Assembly: GCA_018400955.1 (NCBI GenBank) | Contig: JAGYLH010000001.1 | Location: 1-64,000, forward strand | DNA: 64,000 bases | Origin: Bacteroidales bacterium | GTDB taxonomy: Bacteria > Bacteroidota > Bacteroidia > Bacteroidales > F082 | Reading direction: 5' to 3' | Part shown: one piece after another, positions 8,917-17,698 of the stretch | Layout: each line of letters begins with the position of its first letter | How positions within the stretch are numbered: position 1 is the first letter of the stretch | Translations under genes and position numbers: made by a program | Notes under the pieces: model-generated | The model's database searches: none | The model's input: only the letters and a program-made list of their open reading frames with translations | Told to the model about the DNA's origin: nothing

Positions 8917-9423
8917 ATGAAAGTTGGAAACCAAAAAGTAGTTACACTTACGTATGAGCTCAGGCAGAAAGATGCCCAAGGGCAAATGATTCAAAAAGTA
9001 GATAAGGACAAACCATTCGTTTACCTGTTTGGCGTTGGTAGTTTGCTGCCAAAGTTTGAAAATAGTCTCAGTGGACTTGAAAGCGGTGAGAAGTTCAGTT
9101 TTGAACTCACCTCAGAGGAAGCTTATGGCGAGCCAACCAAAGAGGCCCTTATCGATCTGGAGAAGAGTATTTTTGAAGTGGATGGAAAAATTGAAGATGA
9201 TTTACTTATTGTAGGAAATCAAATTACCATGCAAGATCAAAATGGCAATCCACTCGATGGAATTGTTGTGGAAGTAACTGATAAAACTGTAAAAATGGAC
9301 TTCAACCATCCCCTTGCAGGCGAAGACCTCCATTTTTCAGGCGAAATTATCGATGTGCGCGAAGCTTCAGAAGAAGAAATCTCACACGGACATGTGCATG
9401 GACCTCATGGACACCAGCATTAA
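8917..9423 (+). CDS. FKBP-type peptidyl-prolyl isomerase, SlyD-like
   Basis: The 168-aa protein begins directly with the FKBP fold, with no signal peptide, so it is cytoplasmic. The motifs YLFGVGSLLPKFENSL and EEAYGEP are typical of SlyD, which has an inserted chaperone flap (residues about 70-125). The C-terminus is His-rich (HGHVHGPHGHQH), as in metal-binding SlyD proteins involved in nickel handling and protein folding. The gene appears monocistronic, with its own promoter and terminator. Confidence 0.92.
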   Translation: MKVGNQKVVTLTYELRQKDAQGQMIQKVDKDKPFVYLFGVGSLLPKFENSLSGLESGEKFSFELTSEEAYGEPTKEALIDLEKSIFEVDGKIEDDLLIVGNQITMQDQNGNPLDGIVVEVTDKTVKMDFNHPLAGEDLHFSGEIIDVREASEEEISHGHVHGPHGHQH

Positions 9424-9446
9424 ACAATATTTTTTAAAAAGAAAAG

Positions 9447-9479
9447 AAGCCGCAACTTAACTGTTTGTGGCTTTTTTTT
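9447..9479 (+). terminator. Bidirectional terminator shared by FKBP and the methyltransferase
   Basis: A 9-bp stem, AAGCCGCAA with TTGTGGCTT (one G-U pair), has T8 on the plus side and a T-rich tail on the minus side. The last codons of the converging methyltransferase gene (stop at 9457-9459) lie inside the hairpin. Confidence 0.8.
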
Positions 9480-10197
9480 GGCCCAATAAAAAAACTGCCG
9501 GTTTCTTGTGCAAATCTATTTGATGCTTCTTCCACTGACCAATACTGCGGGTAATAATTGATTCGCCAGGCATCGTGATATTTGCTGCTATGCACAAGCG
9601 TGTTTCGGGCGAGCAGTTTTGAAGCAGAGCTTCGAGCAATTGGTTATTCCTGAATGGGGTTTCGATAAAAATCTGGGTTTGGTTTTGTGTTTGACTCAAA
9701 CGTTCAAGCGTTTTTATCGCTTTACTTCGCTCTGCAGCAGGAATTGGCAAATAACCGTGGAATGCAAACTGTTGGCCATTCAGACCCGACGCCATCAAAG
9801 CCAGCAAAATGGAATTGGGACCTGTTAAGGGAACCACTTTGATACCGGCATCTTGCGCCATTTCAACAATTAATGCACCAGGGTCGGCAACGCAAGGGGT
9901 GCCGGCTTCCGACATCAAACCCATATGATGCCCATGCAGCGCAGGTTGCAGATAAGTCTGCAACTCAAATGTCTTGGTGTGCTTATTCAGTTCGAAAAAA
10001 GTAATGTCGTCGATGGGTTTGGCAATTCCTGTTTTGCTCAAAAAACGTCTTGCGGTACGCAATTGTTCAACAATAAAATAATCCAGGCTGTGCATCAGTT
10101 GGATGGTAGCTGGTGGCAACACCTTGTCCACAGCTGATTCGCCAAGCAAGGTTGGAATCAGATACAGATGTCCTTTGGTGGTTTTACTGCTCATCAC
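9457..10197 (-). CDS. SAM-dependent methyltransferase of the tetrapyrrole methylase/RsmI fold
   Basis: At 246 aa it has the tetrapyrrole-methylase (TP_methylase) fold. It starts with LYLIPTLLGE, then carries SEAGTPCVADPG and VVPLTGPNSILLALMASGL, the signature blocks of RsmI (16S rRNA 2'-O-methyltransferase). The opening LIPTLLGE differs from the classical VATPIGN, which marks the second RsmI-like paralogue common in Bacteroidota whose substrate is not certain. Its ATG overlaps the stop of the upstream dehydratase (ATGA), so the two are coupled. It lies at the end of the dnaA-phosphatase-dehydratase-methyltransferase row. Confidence 0.85.
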   Translation of the reverse strand: MMSSKTTKGHLYLIPTLLGESAVDKVLPPATIQLMHSLDYFIVEQLRTARRFLSKTGIAKPIDDITFFELNKHTKTFELQTYLQPALHGHHMGLMSEAGTPCVADPGALIVEMAQDAGIKVVPLTGPNSILLALMASGLNGQQFAFHGYLPIPAAERSKAIKTLERLSQTQNQTQIFIETPFRNNQLLEALLQNCSPETRLCIAANITMPGESIITRSIGQWKKHQIDLHKKPAVFLLGQKKATNS

Positions 10198-11144
10198 CAG
10201 GGAAGTTTATTCAGGTCAACATTGCCTCCGGAAAGGATAATCCCAACGCGTTTGCCGGTTACATCCAGTTTGTTAGCAAGAATTGCTGCCAAACAAACGG
10301 CCGCACTGGGTTCGATTACAATTTTCATTCTTTCCCAAACCAGTTTCATGGCATGGATAATGGCATCGTCAGCAACAGTCACGATATCGTTGGCATAATT
10401 AAGGATAATGGGAAAGGTAATGCTGCCTAGCGATGTAAGCAAGCCGTCGGCTATGGTATCCGGGTTTACTGAAGGGATAAGTTTTCCGGCTTTGTATGAT
10501 TGCCAGGCATCATTGGCCCCTTCGGGTTCGCAAGCAATAACCGCTGTATTGGGCGAGAAATAGTTCCGCGAAAGCAAGGTGCCACTCAATAAACCACCTC
10601 CGCCAACAGGACAAAGCACAACATCAAGTGGCGGGGCTTGCTCAAATAACTCAAGGCATGCCGTAGCTTGGCCAGTTATTACTTCCAGGTTGTTATAGGG
10701 GTGAATTGTTATTGCCCCGGTCTGGTCAATCACCTCGTCCAAAGTTTGTTCCCTTGCTTGCAAGGTGGGTTCGCAAAAAATTATATTCCCTTCGTAGTTT
10801 TTTACGCCGTTCACTTTGACTTCAGGTGCTGTCTTGGGCATTACAATCCATGATTTAGTTCCTGTAATCAGGGCAGCACGGGCCAGTGCCTGGGCATGGT
10901 TTCCGCTGGAATGTGTTGCAACCCCCTTTTCATGTTCAGCTTTGCCAAGCCTGAGCACAGCATGCATAGCACCACGGGATTTGAAGGCACCTGCTTTTTG
11001 CAAGTTTTCACATTTAAAAAAAAGCTCGCCACCGGTCAGATTGTTCAGTTGTGCTGAGCTTAATAAGGGGGTCCTGTGGATATAGGGCTTGATCAGCCTG
11101 GCTGCTTCACGGATAGATTCAACCGTGGGTAAGGTAGTTTCCAA
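10194..11144 (-). CDS. PLP-dependent threonine/serine dehydratase or serine racemase family protein
   Basis: This is a 316-aa fold-type II PLP enzyme. The PLP lysine sits in KAGAFKSRGA (residue about 53), the substrate loop is SSGNHAQALA, and the phosphate-binding loop is PVGGGGLLSG. There is no C-terminal ACT domain, so this is the short catabolic type (TdcB, serine racemase or threo-3-hydroxyaspartate dehydratase), not biosynthetic IlvA. The stop overlaps the methyltransferase start, and the start lies 3 nt after the phosphatase stop. Substrate cannot be settled from sequence. Confidence 0.88.
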   Translation of the reverse strand: METTLPTVESIREAARLIKPYIHRTPLLSSAQLNNLTGGELFFKCENLQKAGAFKSRGAMHAVLRLGKAEHEKGVATHSSGNHAQALARAALITGTKSWIVMPKTAPEVKVNGVKNYEGNIIFCEPTLQAREQTLDEVIDQTGAITIHPYNNLEVITGQATACLELFEQAPPLDVVLCPVGGGGLLSGTLLSRNYFSPNTAVIACEPEGANDAWQSYKAGKLIPSVNPDTIADGLLTSLGSITFPIILNYANDIVTVADDAIIHAMKLVWERMKIVIEPSAAVCLAAILANKLDVTGKRVGIILSGGNVDLNKLPW

Positions 11145-11147
11145 ATG

Positions 11148-11612
11148 CTATTGTTTTTCTTTTGCCAGTTCAACAATTTTTTCACAGGCTGTTAACATCA
11201 GTTCAAACACATTTTTGCAATCTTCAATCCCACTGTGATATGGGTCAGGAACAGTTTTGTTGACGCCTACCCCCAATACATTCAACAGATAATCAACCTT
11301 TTTCGTATCAGAGTCATTGCGACTGACATCCCGTACATCCCGCATATTCTGCGTGTCCATCACATAAATTCTGTCGAAAGCATCAAAATCATCAGCAGTA
11401 AACAGGCGTGCTTTCTTTTTACTGATATCAATACCTGCTTTTTTTGCCACCGAAATGGCGCGTTCATCAGGTGGTTCATTGATGTGAAAACTCTCAAAGC
11501 CAGCTGAATCAACACGTCCAGCGATATTGTTTTCAGCAAACAGCTTTTTCAACATACCTTCCGCCATAGGCGACCGGCAGATATTCCCTAAGCAAACAAA
11601 AAGTACATTCAT
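11148..11612 (-). CDS. Low-molecular-weight protein tyrosine phosphatase
   Basis: The 154-aa protein begins with VLFVCLGNICRSPMAEG, the CX5R(S/T) nucleophile loop of the LMW-PTP family, and carries the acid/base DPYH motif near residue 120 (VPDPYHSG). An ATG one codon upstream (11615) is also possible. It may dephosphorylate tyrosine or arginine residues; the substrate is unknown. The neighbourhood dnaA-LMW-PTP-methyltransferase is recurrent in Bacteroidota. Confidence 0.93.
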   Translation of the reverse strand: MNVLFVCLGNICRSPMAEGMLKKLFAENNIAGRVDSAGFESFHINEPPDERAISVAKKAGIDISKKKARLFTADDFDAFDRIYVMDTQNMRDVRDVSRNDSDTKKVDYLLNVLGVGVNKTVPDPYHSGIEDCKNVFELMLTACEKIVELAKEKQ

Positions 11613-11719
11613 CATTTTTTGTTTTGGTTAATAGAAATGATACTTGATGAGCAATTCGAAAAAAGCTGTCCCAAGAGCAACCCAAAACTACAAAATAAAT
11701 CGCAAAAAGTAAAGTGATG

Positions 11720-13159
11720 CTAATAATGAATCTTCTTTTCGATTTCACTCACATAGCTACGGAACTGTTTGTCAGTATCCATAAGGTTAGAAACTGTTTT
11801 GCAGGCATGTAAAACAGTGGCATGGTCCTTATTTCCGCAATGCAAGCCGATGGTTGCCAGGGAGGATTTGGTGTGCTTTTTTGAAAAATACATGGCGAGC
11901 TGGCGTGCCTGAACAATTTCGCGCTTACGCGTTTTTGCATTGATCTGCTCCACAGGCATTCCGAAATAATCGCACACAATTTTCTGTATAAAATCGATAG
12001 AAACTTCCCTTGATGTGTTTTTAACGAACTTATCAATCATTTGCCTGGCCAGATCAATGGTGATGGCTTTTTTGTTAAGGCTCGACTGGGCGATGAGGGA
12101 AATCAGGGCCCCTTCCATCTCACGCACATTTGTATTGATGGCATAAGCCAGGTAATCAATCACCTCCTCAGGCACTTCAATACCGTCATTGTATAATTTT
12201 CTTTTCAGGATGGCGATGCGTGTTTCAAGGTCAGGCACCTGCAAATCAGCTGATAAGCCCCATTTAAAGCGGGAAAGTAAACGGGGTTCCATGCCCTTTA
12301 ATTCAACCGGTGGCTTGTCGGAGGTAATTACCAATTGCTTGCCATTCTGGTGCAAATGGTTGAATATATGGAAGAAAACATCCTGTGTTTTTTCTTTACC
12401 CGCCAAAAACTGCACATCATCGATCAACAATACATCTATCATTTGGTAAAAATGCACAAAATCGTTCTGGTTGTTATTGCGTACCGATTCGATATATTGG
12501 TTTATAAATTGCTCAGTTTGAATATACAATACAGTTTTTTCAGGAAAACTATGCTTTACCTGAAGACCGATGGCATGGGCCAGGTGGGTTTTGCCCAAAC
12601 CTGTGGCACTATATACAAGGAGGGGGTTAAAGGCGGTTTTACCCGGGTTTTCGGCCACGGCAAAGCCTGCTGAACGTGCCAGGCGGTTGCACTCACCTTC
12701 AATAAAACTATCGAAGGAGTAACTTTCAACAAGCTGCGACGACACTTTTATTTTCTTAAGGCCCGGAATAATAAAAGGATTGGGAATATCTTTTGAGGTG
12801 CCTTTATTTAAATCAAGCGGCATGGATACATAAGGGTTTTTGGTTGCGTTGATATGGCTGGTCGGGAATTTGATGGCATAGGGGCTTGCATTCTCAAAGG
12901 AATTGTCCATGATTATGCTGTACTCAAGCCTGCCCTCCTGCCCTATTTCTTTTTTTATGGTTTTTTTAAGCAGGTTGATGTAATGTTCCTCTAACCATTC
13001 ATAAAAGAACTGACTGGGAACCTGAATGGTTAAAACATTGTTCTCCAATTTTAAAGGAACGATTGGTTCGAACCAGGTTTTAAAACTTTGCAGGTGAACA
13101 TTGTCCTTAATCACATTCAGACAATTTTCCCAAACTTGGGAGTGACGACTCTTCATCAT
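11720..13159 (-). CDS. dnaA: Chromosomal replication initiator DnaA
   Basis: DnaA binds origin boxes and melts the origin. The 479-aa protein has domain I (residues 1-90, WENCLNVIKDN and TWFEPIVPL), a variable linker, the AAA+ domain (about 145-355) with Walker A YSATGLGKTHLAHAIG and Walker B VLLIDDVQFL, and the domain IV HTH with the box-recognition signature DHATVLHACKTV (about 440). All key residues are present. No cluster of TTATCCACA-type boxes is visible in the 235 bp upstream, so the origin is probably elsewhere. Confidence 0.98.
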   Translation of the reverse strand: MMKSRHSQVWENCLNVIKDNVHLQSFKTWFEPIVPLKLENNVLTIQVPSQFFYEWLEEHYINLLKKTIKKEIGQEGRLEYSIIMDNSFENASPYAIKFPTSHINATKNPYVSMPLDLNKGTSKDIPNPFIIPGLKKIKVSSQLVESYSFDSFIEGECNRLARSAGFAVAENPGKTAFNPLLVYSATGLGKTHLAHAIGLQVKHSFPEKTVLYIQTEQFINQYIESVRNNNQNDFVHFYQMIDVLLIDDVQFLAGKEKTQDVFFHIFNHLHQNGKQLVITSDKPPVELKGMEPRLLSRFKWGLSADLQVPDLETRIAILKRKLYNDGIEVPEEVIDYLAYAINTNVREMEGALISLIAQSSLNKKAITIDLARQMIDKFVKNTSREVSIDFIQKIVCDYFGMPVEQINAKTRKREIVQARQLAMYFSKKHTKSSLATIGLHCGNKDHATVLHACKTVSNLMDTDKQFRSYVSEIEKKIHY

Positions 13160-13394
13160 AAATCTTGATATTCAAACAGTTAATTAAAAATTAACACCCG
13201 TACACGACAATACACCCATATTCAGGGCCGTAAGTACTTAAAAACTACTACGTTTGAGGAACAGTTGTTTTGTGAACAAATATGCATTAAAAAAAGTTAA
13301 AAAAAAGTTTTTTTTTCACTTGACTTCTTGCTTTTTTATTCGTAGATAGAGTATCGTGAAAAAATGAGCTTTAAGACTCTAAACAATCTAATAA
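13160..13394. other. Intergenic region upstream of dnaA
   Basis: AT-rich sequence with long A and T runs around 13288-13317. No DnaA boxes or clear consensus promoter were seen. Confidence 0.4.
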
Positions 13395-14009
13395 CTAAGT
13401 CGTTCGCAAAAAAGTTAGTTTTAATCCATAAAGATTTTTAAACTTTTCAACCACCCTGTCTGCTTCCGATTTTCTGATGCTGAATTCGAGGTAGCAGCTC
13501 AATTCAAATTTTGGGTTTAATTGGTCAAGATTTTCCTCCTTCATGATGCGCATGACTTCGTTCATCAAAGGGTACTCAAATTGAAGGCTATACACCTCAT
13601 TGGTGGTTTTTGTCAGTTGAGGTGCATTGGCAATGGCTTCACGGGCGGCAGTTTTGTAGGCATTGATCAAGCCACTCACACCCAGCTTTGTACCCCCAAA
13701 ATACCGCACTACGACAATTCCGATATTGGTCAGGTCAGCCGACAGGATTTGATTCAGAATCGGTTTGCCGGCCGTGCCCGAAGGTTCACCATCATCGTTG
13801 GCCCGGAAGCTCGATTTATCAGCGCCAATCATATAAGCGTAACAATGATGGCGCGCATCATGATAGGATTTTTTGATCTCAAGCAGTTTCTCCTGAAATG
13901 CTTTTTCATCAAGGACAGGAAATGCGATAGCGATAAACTTGCTTCCTTTATCTTTAAACAAGCCCTCCCCTTCGGCGGTTATCGTATGGTAGGTATCTTC
14001 AAACATCAT
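13395..14009 (-). CDS. YigZ/IMPACT family protein
   Basis: At 204 aa this is the usual size for YigZ. The UPF0029 domain shows SKFIAIAFPV, HHCYAYMIG, DDGEPSGTAGKPIL and VVRYFGGTKLGVSGL, all diagnostic. A C-terminal DUF1949 region (about 135-204) is present. The family is linked to translation regulation through the eukaryotic homologue IMPACT, but the bacterial role is not settled. Its start overlaps the stop of the DMT transporter by 4 nt, so the two are co-transcribed. Confidence 0.93.
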   Translation of the reverse strand: MMFEDTYHTITAEGEGLFKDKGSKFIAIAFPVLDEKAFQEKLLEIKKSYHDARHHCYAYMIGADKSSFRANDDGEPSGTAGKPILNQILSADLTNIGIVVVRYFGGTKLGVSGLINAYKTAAREAIANAPQLTKTTNEVYSLQFEYPLMNEVMRIMKEENLDQLNPKFELSCYLEFSIRKSEADRVVEKFKNLYGLKLTFLRTT

Positions 14010-14860
14010 CCTGCAGCAATTAAAATGATAGCCAAAATGGCCAATGCGATACCAATCCAGTTGGTACGGTTCAGATTTTCCTTGAAAAGCAGTAAACCGG
14101 CAAATGCCGAAAGGGCAACCACACCTGTATTGCGTATAGGAAACAACAAGGATGTATCGAAATACTCCATGCTTCTGAACAAGGTATAGGTGGTTGCAAA
14201 ATTTACAAATCCCAGAAAAAACCCAAAAAGAAAATTCCTGAAACGCAGTTGCACCTGGCCACGAATATACTTGATCAATAATACCAGAGACCCCACGACA
14301 AGCGACACCATAAAAATAGTTGATATCTTTAACAGCAGATCATCACCAATAAATTGGAATTCAGTATATTTCATCAACAAATCATTGGTGCCTGTGCCAA
14401 AAAAAAGCAGAATTGGGAGCATCATGGCCCTATAATTTACATGCATTTTGCCTTTCTTTTTAAACGTAAAATAGAAAGCCAGCAGCGCAGCAAGAATTCC
14501 CGCAATTTTAAGCAAACTCAGTTGGTCACCGAATAGTAAAAATCCACCAGCAGCCGGAATCACAACAGACATCTTGCTTGAAACGGCTGTGATGGCAACG
14601 CCTGCTTTTTGGGTGGACAGCGCAAATAAAAAGAAAACCGCAATAAAAAAAACACCAATCAGCAAAACAAGCGGCAGCCAAGGAGCTTCGATGATGGTGG
14701 ATGCCCCAAATGGTTTGTCGTAAGCGATGAAACCAATTGTACCAGCCACCACATAGTTGGCTGTAATGGCCTGCAGATTGTCCACTTCAAACCTCTTGAA
14801 ATACCTGAATATGATAAAAATAAATGTAGCCAGTAGTGTTGTGGCCAATAAATAAAACAT
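14006..14860 (-). CDS. DMT superfamily (EamA-like) transporter
   Basis: The 284-aa inner-membrane protein has about ten predicted helices, arranged as two EamA-type halves. The second half ends with PIRNTGVVALSAFAGLLLF and WIGIALAILAIILIAAG. The start chosen is the ATG at 14860 (MFYLLATTLL), which lies just after a consensus -7 box at 14885-14878 and opens directly into the first helix; a more upstream ATG at 14980 would put codons across that promoter. The substrate is unknown; members export amino acids, nucleobases or other metabolites. Confidence 0.82.
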   Translation of the reverse strand: MFYLLATTLLATFIFIIFRYFKRFEVDNLQAITANYVVAGTIGFIAYDKPFGASTIIEAPWLPLVLLIGVFFIAVFFLFALSTQKAGVAITAVSSKMSVVIPAAGGFLLFGDQLSLLKIAGILAALLAFYFTFKKKGKMHVNYRAMMLPILLFFGTGTNDLLMKYTEFQFIGDDLLLKISTIFMVSLVVGSLVLLIKYIRGQVQLRFRNFLFGFFLGFVNFATTYTLFRSMEYFDTSLLFPIRNTGVVALSAFAGLLLFKENLNRTNWIGIALAILAIILIAAG

Positions 14861-14877
14861 AGCGGTTGAATAAGCCA

Positions 14878-14885
14878 CAAAAGTA
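14878..14885 (-). promoter_or_regulatory. Promoter -7 box of the DMT-YigZ pair
   Basis: TACTTTTG on the minus strand, with TTG about 23 nt upstream (14911-14909). It supports translation starting at 14860. Confidence 0.5.
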
Positions 14886-15040
14886 AGACAATTGACCCTT
14901 TCGATTGTCAATTTGTTCCTGTTGTTGAGAATACGCACAGTAATATTTTGACAACCAACAATTTCAAAAATAATTGCCATGTCTTTTGTTATCGCTCAGT
15001 GTAGAAAACCCGAACATCAAAATGACATTAGGAAAAAGAG

Positions 15041-15048
15041 TAAATTTG
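15041..15048 (+). promoter_or_regulatory. Promoter -7 box of the AlbA/HATPase gene
   Basis: TAAATTTG lies 28 nt upstream of the GTG start at 15076. Confidence 0.45.
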
Positions 15049-15075
15049 TAACTTATAATCTATCAACTATCGGTA

Positions 15076-16398
15076 GTGACATCAGAATCGCAAAATATTG
15101 AGTTCAAAGTAACTTGGAGAGACGAATATCTAAAATGGATTTGTGGTTTTGCAAATGCATATGGTGGAACTATTTTTATCGGAAAAGACGATACGGGAAA
15201 TGTAGCCGACTTGAAAGAGGTTAAATAACTAATGGAAGAAATCCCTAACAAGGTCAGAGATACTTTGGGGATTTTGGTTGATGTTAATCTGCACCAAAGC
15301 GACCAAGGGAAATTTATTGAAATTCTTGTTGAGCAATACCCTTATCCAGTCAATTACAAGGGACAATATCATTACAGAAGCGGAAGCACCAAACAGGAAT
15401 TAAAAGGGGCAGCACTTGACAAGTTTCTCCTTCAGAAAAAAGGTAAAAGATGGGATGGAGTTCCCGTTCCGAATGTTTCAACCAATGACCTAAAGCAAGA
15501 AACATTTGATTTTTTTCACAAACGAGCTTTAAGAAGCCAAAGAATTGATGAAGAAAGTATAGCCCACAGCAACGAACATCTTATTGAAAATCTTCAACTC
15601 AAGGAGGGTAAATTTCTTAAACGTGCGTCTATCCTGCTTTTTCATACAAACCCAGAGAAATTTATCACAGGGGCTTTTATTAAAATTGGCTATTTTGAAA
15701 CCGATGATGATTTGAAATTTCAAGATGAAATACACGGCAACTTGTTTGAGCAAATAGAGAAAACAATGGATTTACTTTTTACCAAATATATTAAAGCTCC
15801 AATTAGTTACGAAGGAATCAACAGAGTAGAAACGTATGAATACCCTAAAGATGCAGTTCGTGAAGCCTTGTTAAATGCCATTGGACATAAAGATTATTCT
15901 GGAGGTGTACCTATTCAAATAAGCGTTTACACAGACAAAATTATTATTTGGAACGAAGGTCAATTACCCGAAAACTGGACAGTTAAAAACCTATTGGAAA
16001 AACACGCCTCCCGACCATATAACCCCGACATTGCAAATGCTTTGTTTCGCAGTGGTTACATTGAATCTTGGGGACGAGGAACTATTAAAATCATCAATGA
16101 ATGTAAAAAAGCAGGAATCCCCGAACCAGTTTTTACTTACGATTCAAGCGATATTTCCGTAGAGTTCAGAAAAGACATTTACAATGAAAAACATTTGCAA
16201 TCACTTGACTTGAATGAACGACAAGTTAAAGCAGTATTATATGTAAAAACGAAAGGTAGAATCACTAACAAAGAATATCAGGAAATAAACAATACAACAG
16301 ACAGGACTGCATTAAGAGATTTAGAAACACTGATTGAATTGAATATCATTAAGCGAATAGGTATAAAAAAAGGTTCTTATTATGAATTAGCTTCTTAG
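15076..16398 (+). pseudogene. AlbA_2 domain / divergent HATPase / winged-helix regulator interrupted by an in-frame TAA
   Basis: From the GTG at 15076 the frame reads an AlbA_2-type DNA-binding domain (NIEFKVTWRDEYLKWICGFA, then GGTIFIGKDD). An in-frame TAA stands at 15226-15228, exactly where homologues would continue into the KLMEEIPNK segment. After it, the same frame stays open for 388 codons: the rest of AlbA_2, a divergent GHKL/HATPase (REALLNAIGHKDYS and ESWGRGTIKII) and a C-terminal winged helix (LNERQVKAVLYVKTKGRITN). Either it is a recent pseudogene, or the ATG at 15232 gives a shortened product lacking the N-terminal 50 residues. The family is often found on mobile or defence islands. 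Confidence 0.75.
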
Positions 16399-16725
16399 AT
16401 GTCGGATATGTCGGATAAATGTCGGATAAGGCAACCTATATTATGATTGGCTCATAATTAGCTCATAAGACAAAACTAACAGACAAGTTAATGGACAAAG
16501 AAGAAGAACGCCGAAGCGATAACAGCGTGTATGTGGTCTCGTCAGAAAACGTGACGTGTGAAGTGGTAAGTCATGGTCTGTGCTAAACAGAAAGGAAAGC
16601 GCTTCAAATCCGCCACTGCAAATACACGCAAAACGTTGTAAACAATCCTTCTGAATACCTGTAAAGTGCCGGACTCTGTGCAATTTACCATAGATAAGCA
16701 AAGAAATTTTGTGTAATTTTCAGCC
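16399..16725. other. Gap with a short triple repeat
   Basis: ATGTCGGATA-type units occur three times right after the stop (16399-16429). The rest of the 327 bp up to prmC shows no gene. Confidence 0.5.
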
Positions 16726-17595
16726 ATGAAAGTGCCTACGAATTTACTAAAAGATGCTGTGAATCATTACATTAATGAATTAAAGCCTTTGTATAGAAAC
16801 AGGGAAGCCAGCCAGTTACTCTTTCAGCTTACGGATTTTTATTTTGGGATGGACAGGCTGAAAATGGCCCTGAATACGGACTTTCGCCTTTCAGAATCCG
16901 AAATGCTTAAACTTCATTTTGCCGTTAAGGAACTGAAGCAATTCAAACCGATACAGTATATCACAGGGCGGGCCTGGTTTTGTGGAAATTGGCTACAGGT
17001 TGGTCCAGAAGTACTTATCCCACGGCCCGAAACCGAACAATTGGTTGAGTTGGCCCTTGACCTGATCAAAGGATTGAAAGTTCCTGTTCGCGTAATTGAT
17101 TTAGGCACCGGATCGGGCTGCATTGCCATAGGCATCAAGCAAGCATTTCCGCAAGCAGAAGTGCACGCCCTGGATATTAGTGCTGAGGCATTGGGCATTG
17201 CCGGTGAAAACGCACGCCTGTTGAACCTTGATATTATTTTCCATCAGCTTGATATGGGCCAGGCCAGCAAGGCTTTCGAAGGAACTGCTTTTGATTTGGT
17301 GGTCAGCAACCCGCCCTATGTAACGCAGGCAGACAAGGAAAAAATGCAAAAGAATGTGCTCGATTGGGAACCTGCCCTGGCCTTGTTTGCTCCCGAAAAT
17401 GACCCGCTTTACTTTTTCAGGCACATCGCACATTTCTCACTCAGCCATTTGAAAATCAATGGAAATTGCCTGGTCGAACTGAATGAGGGCTTAGGCAACC
17501 AAACAGCAAACCTTTTCAATGCATTGGTTTTCAATACAAAACTAACCAATGATATGCATGGCAAAACACGTTTCCTTTGCGCCATGCGAAAGTGA
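16726..17595 (+). CDS. prmC: Peptide chain release factor N5-glutamine methyltransferase
   Basis: PrmC methylates the GGQ glutamine of release factors RF1 and RF2. The 289-aa protein has an N-terminal helical domain (1-85), the Rossmann SAM motif VIDLGTGSGCIAIGI (about residue 123), and the catalytic NPPYV motif (residue about 192). GRAWFCG and PRPETEQLV match PrmC exactly. Its start follows a 130-bp stretch without other features, and it converges with the PiT permease gene. Confidence 0.96.
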   Translation: MKVPTNLLKDAVNHYINELKPLYRNREASQLLFQLTDFYFGMDRLKMALNTDFRLSESEMLKLHFAVKELKQFKPIQYITGRAWFCGNWLQVGPEVLIPRPETEQLVELALDLIKGLKVPVRVIDLGTGSGCIAIGIKQAFPQAEVHALDISAEALGIAGENARLLNLDIIFHQLDMGQASKAFEGTAFDLVVSNPPYVTQADKEKMQKNVLDWEPALALFAPENDPLYFFRHIAHFSLSHLKINGNCLVELNEGLGNQTANLFNALVFNTKLTNDMHGKTRFLCAMRK

Positions 17596-17698
17596 TTGCC
17601 TTTGGCCACTAAATCCCTTATATCGTAAGCAACAATTCATTAGCAAATCAAAAGATTGGATTCAGCACTTTGATTATCAGCGAAATAAACTATTCCGT

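Noticed and set aside
13160-13394. Replication origin beside dnaA
   Set aside because: No cluster of DnaA boxes or AT-rich 13-mer array was visible upstream or downstream.
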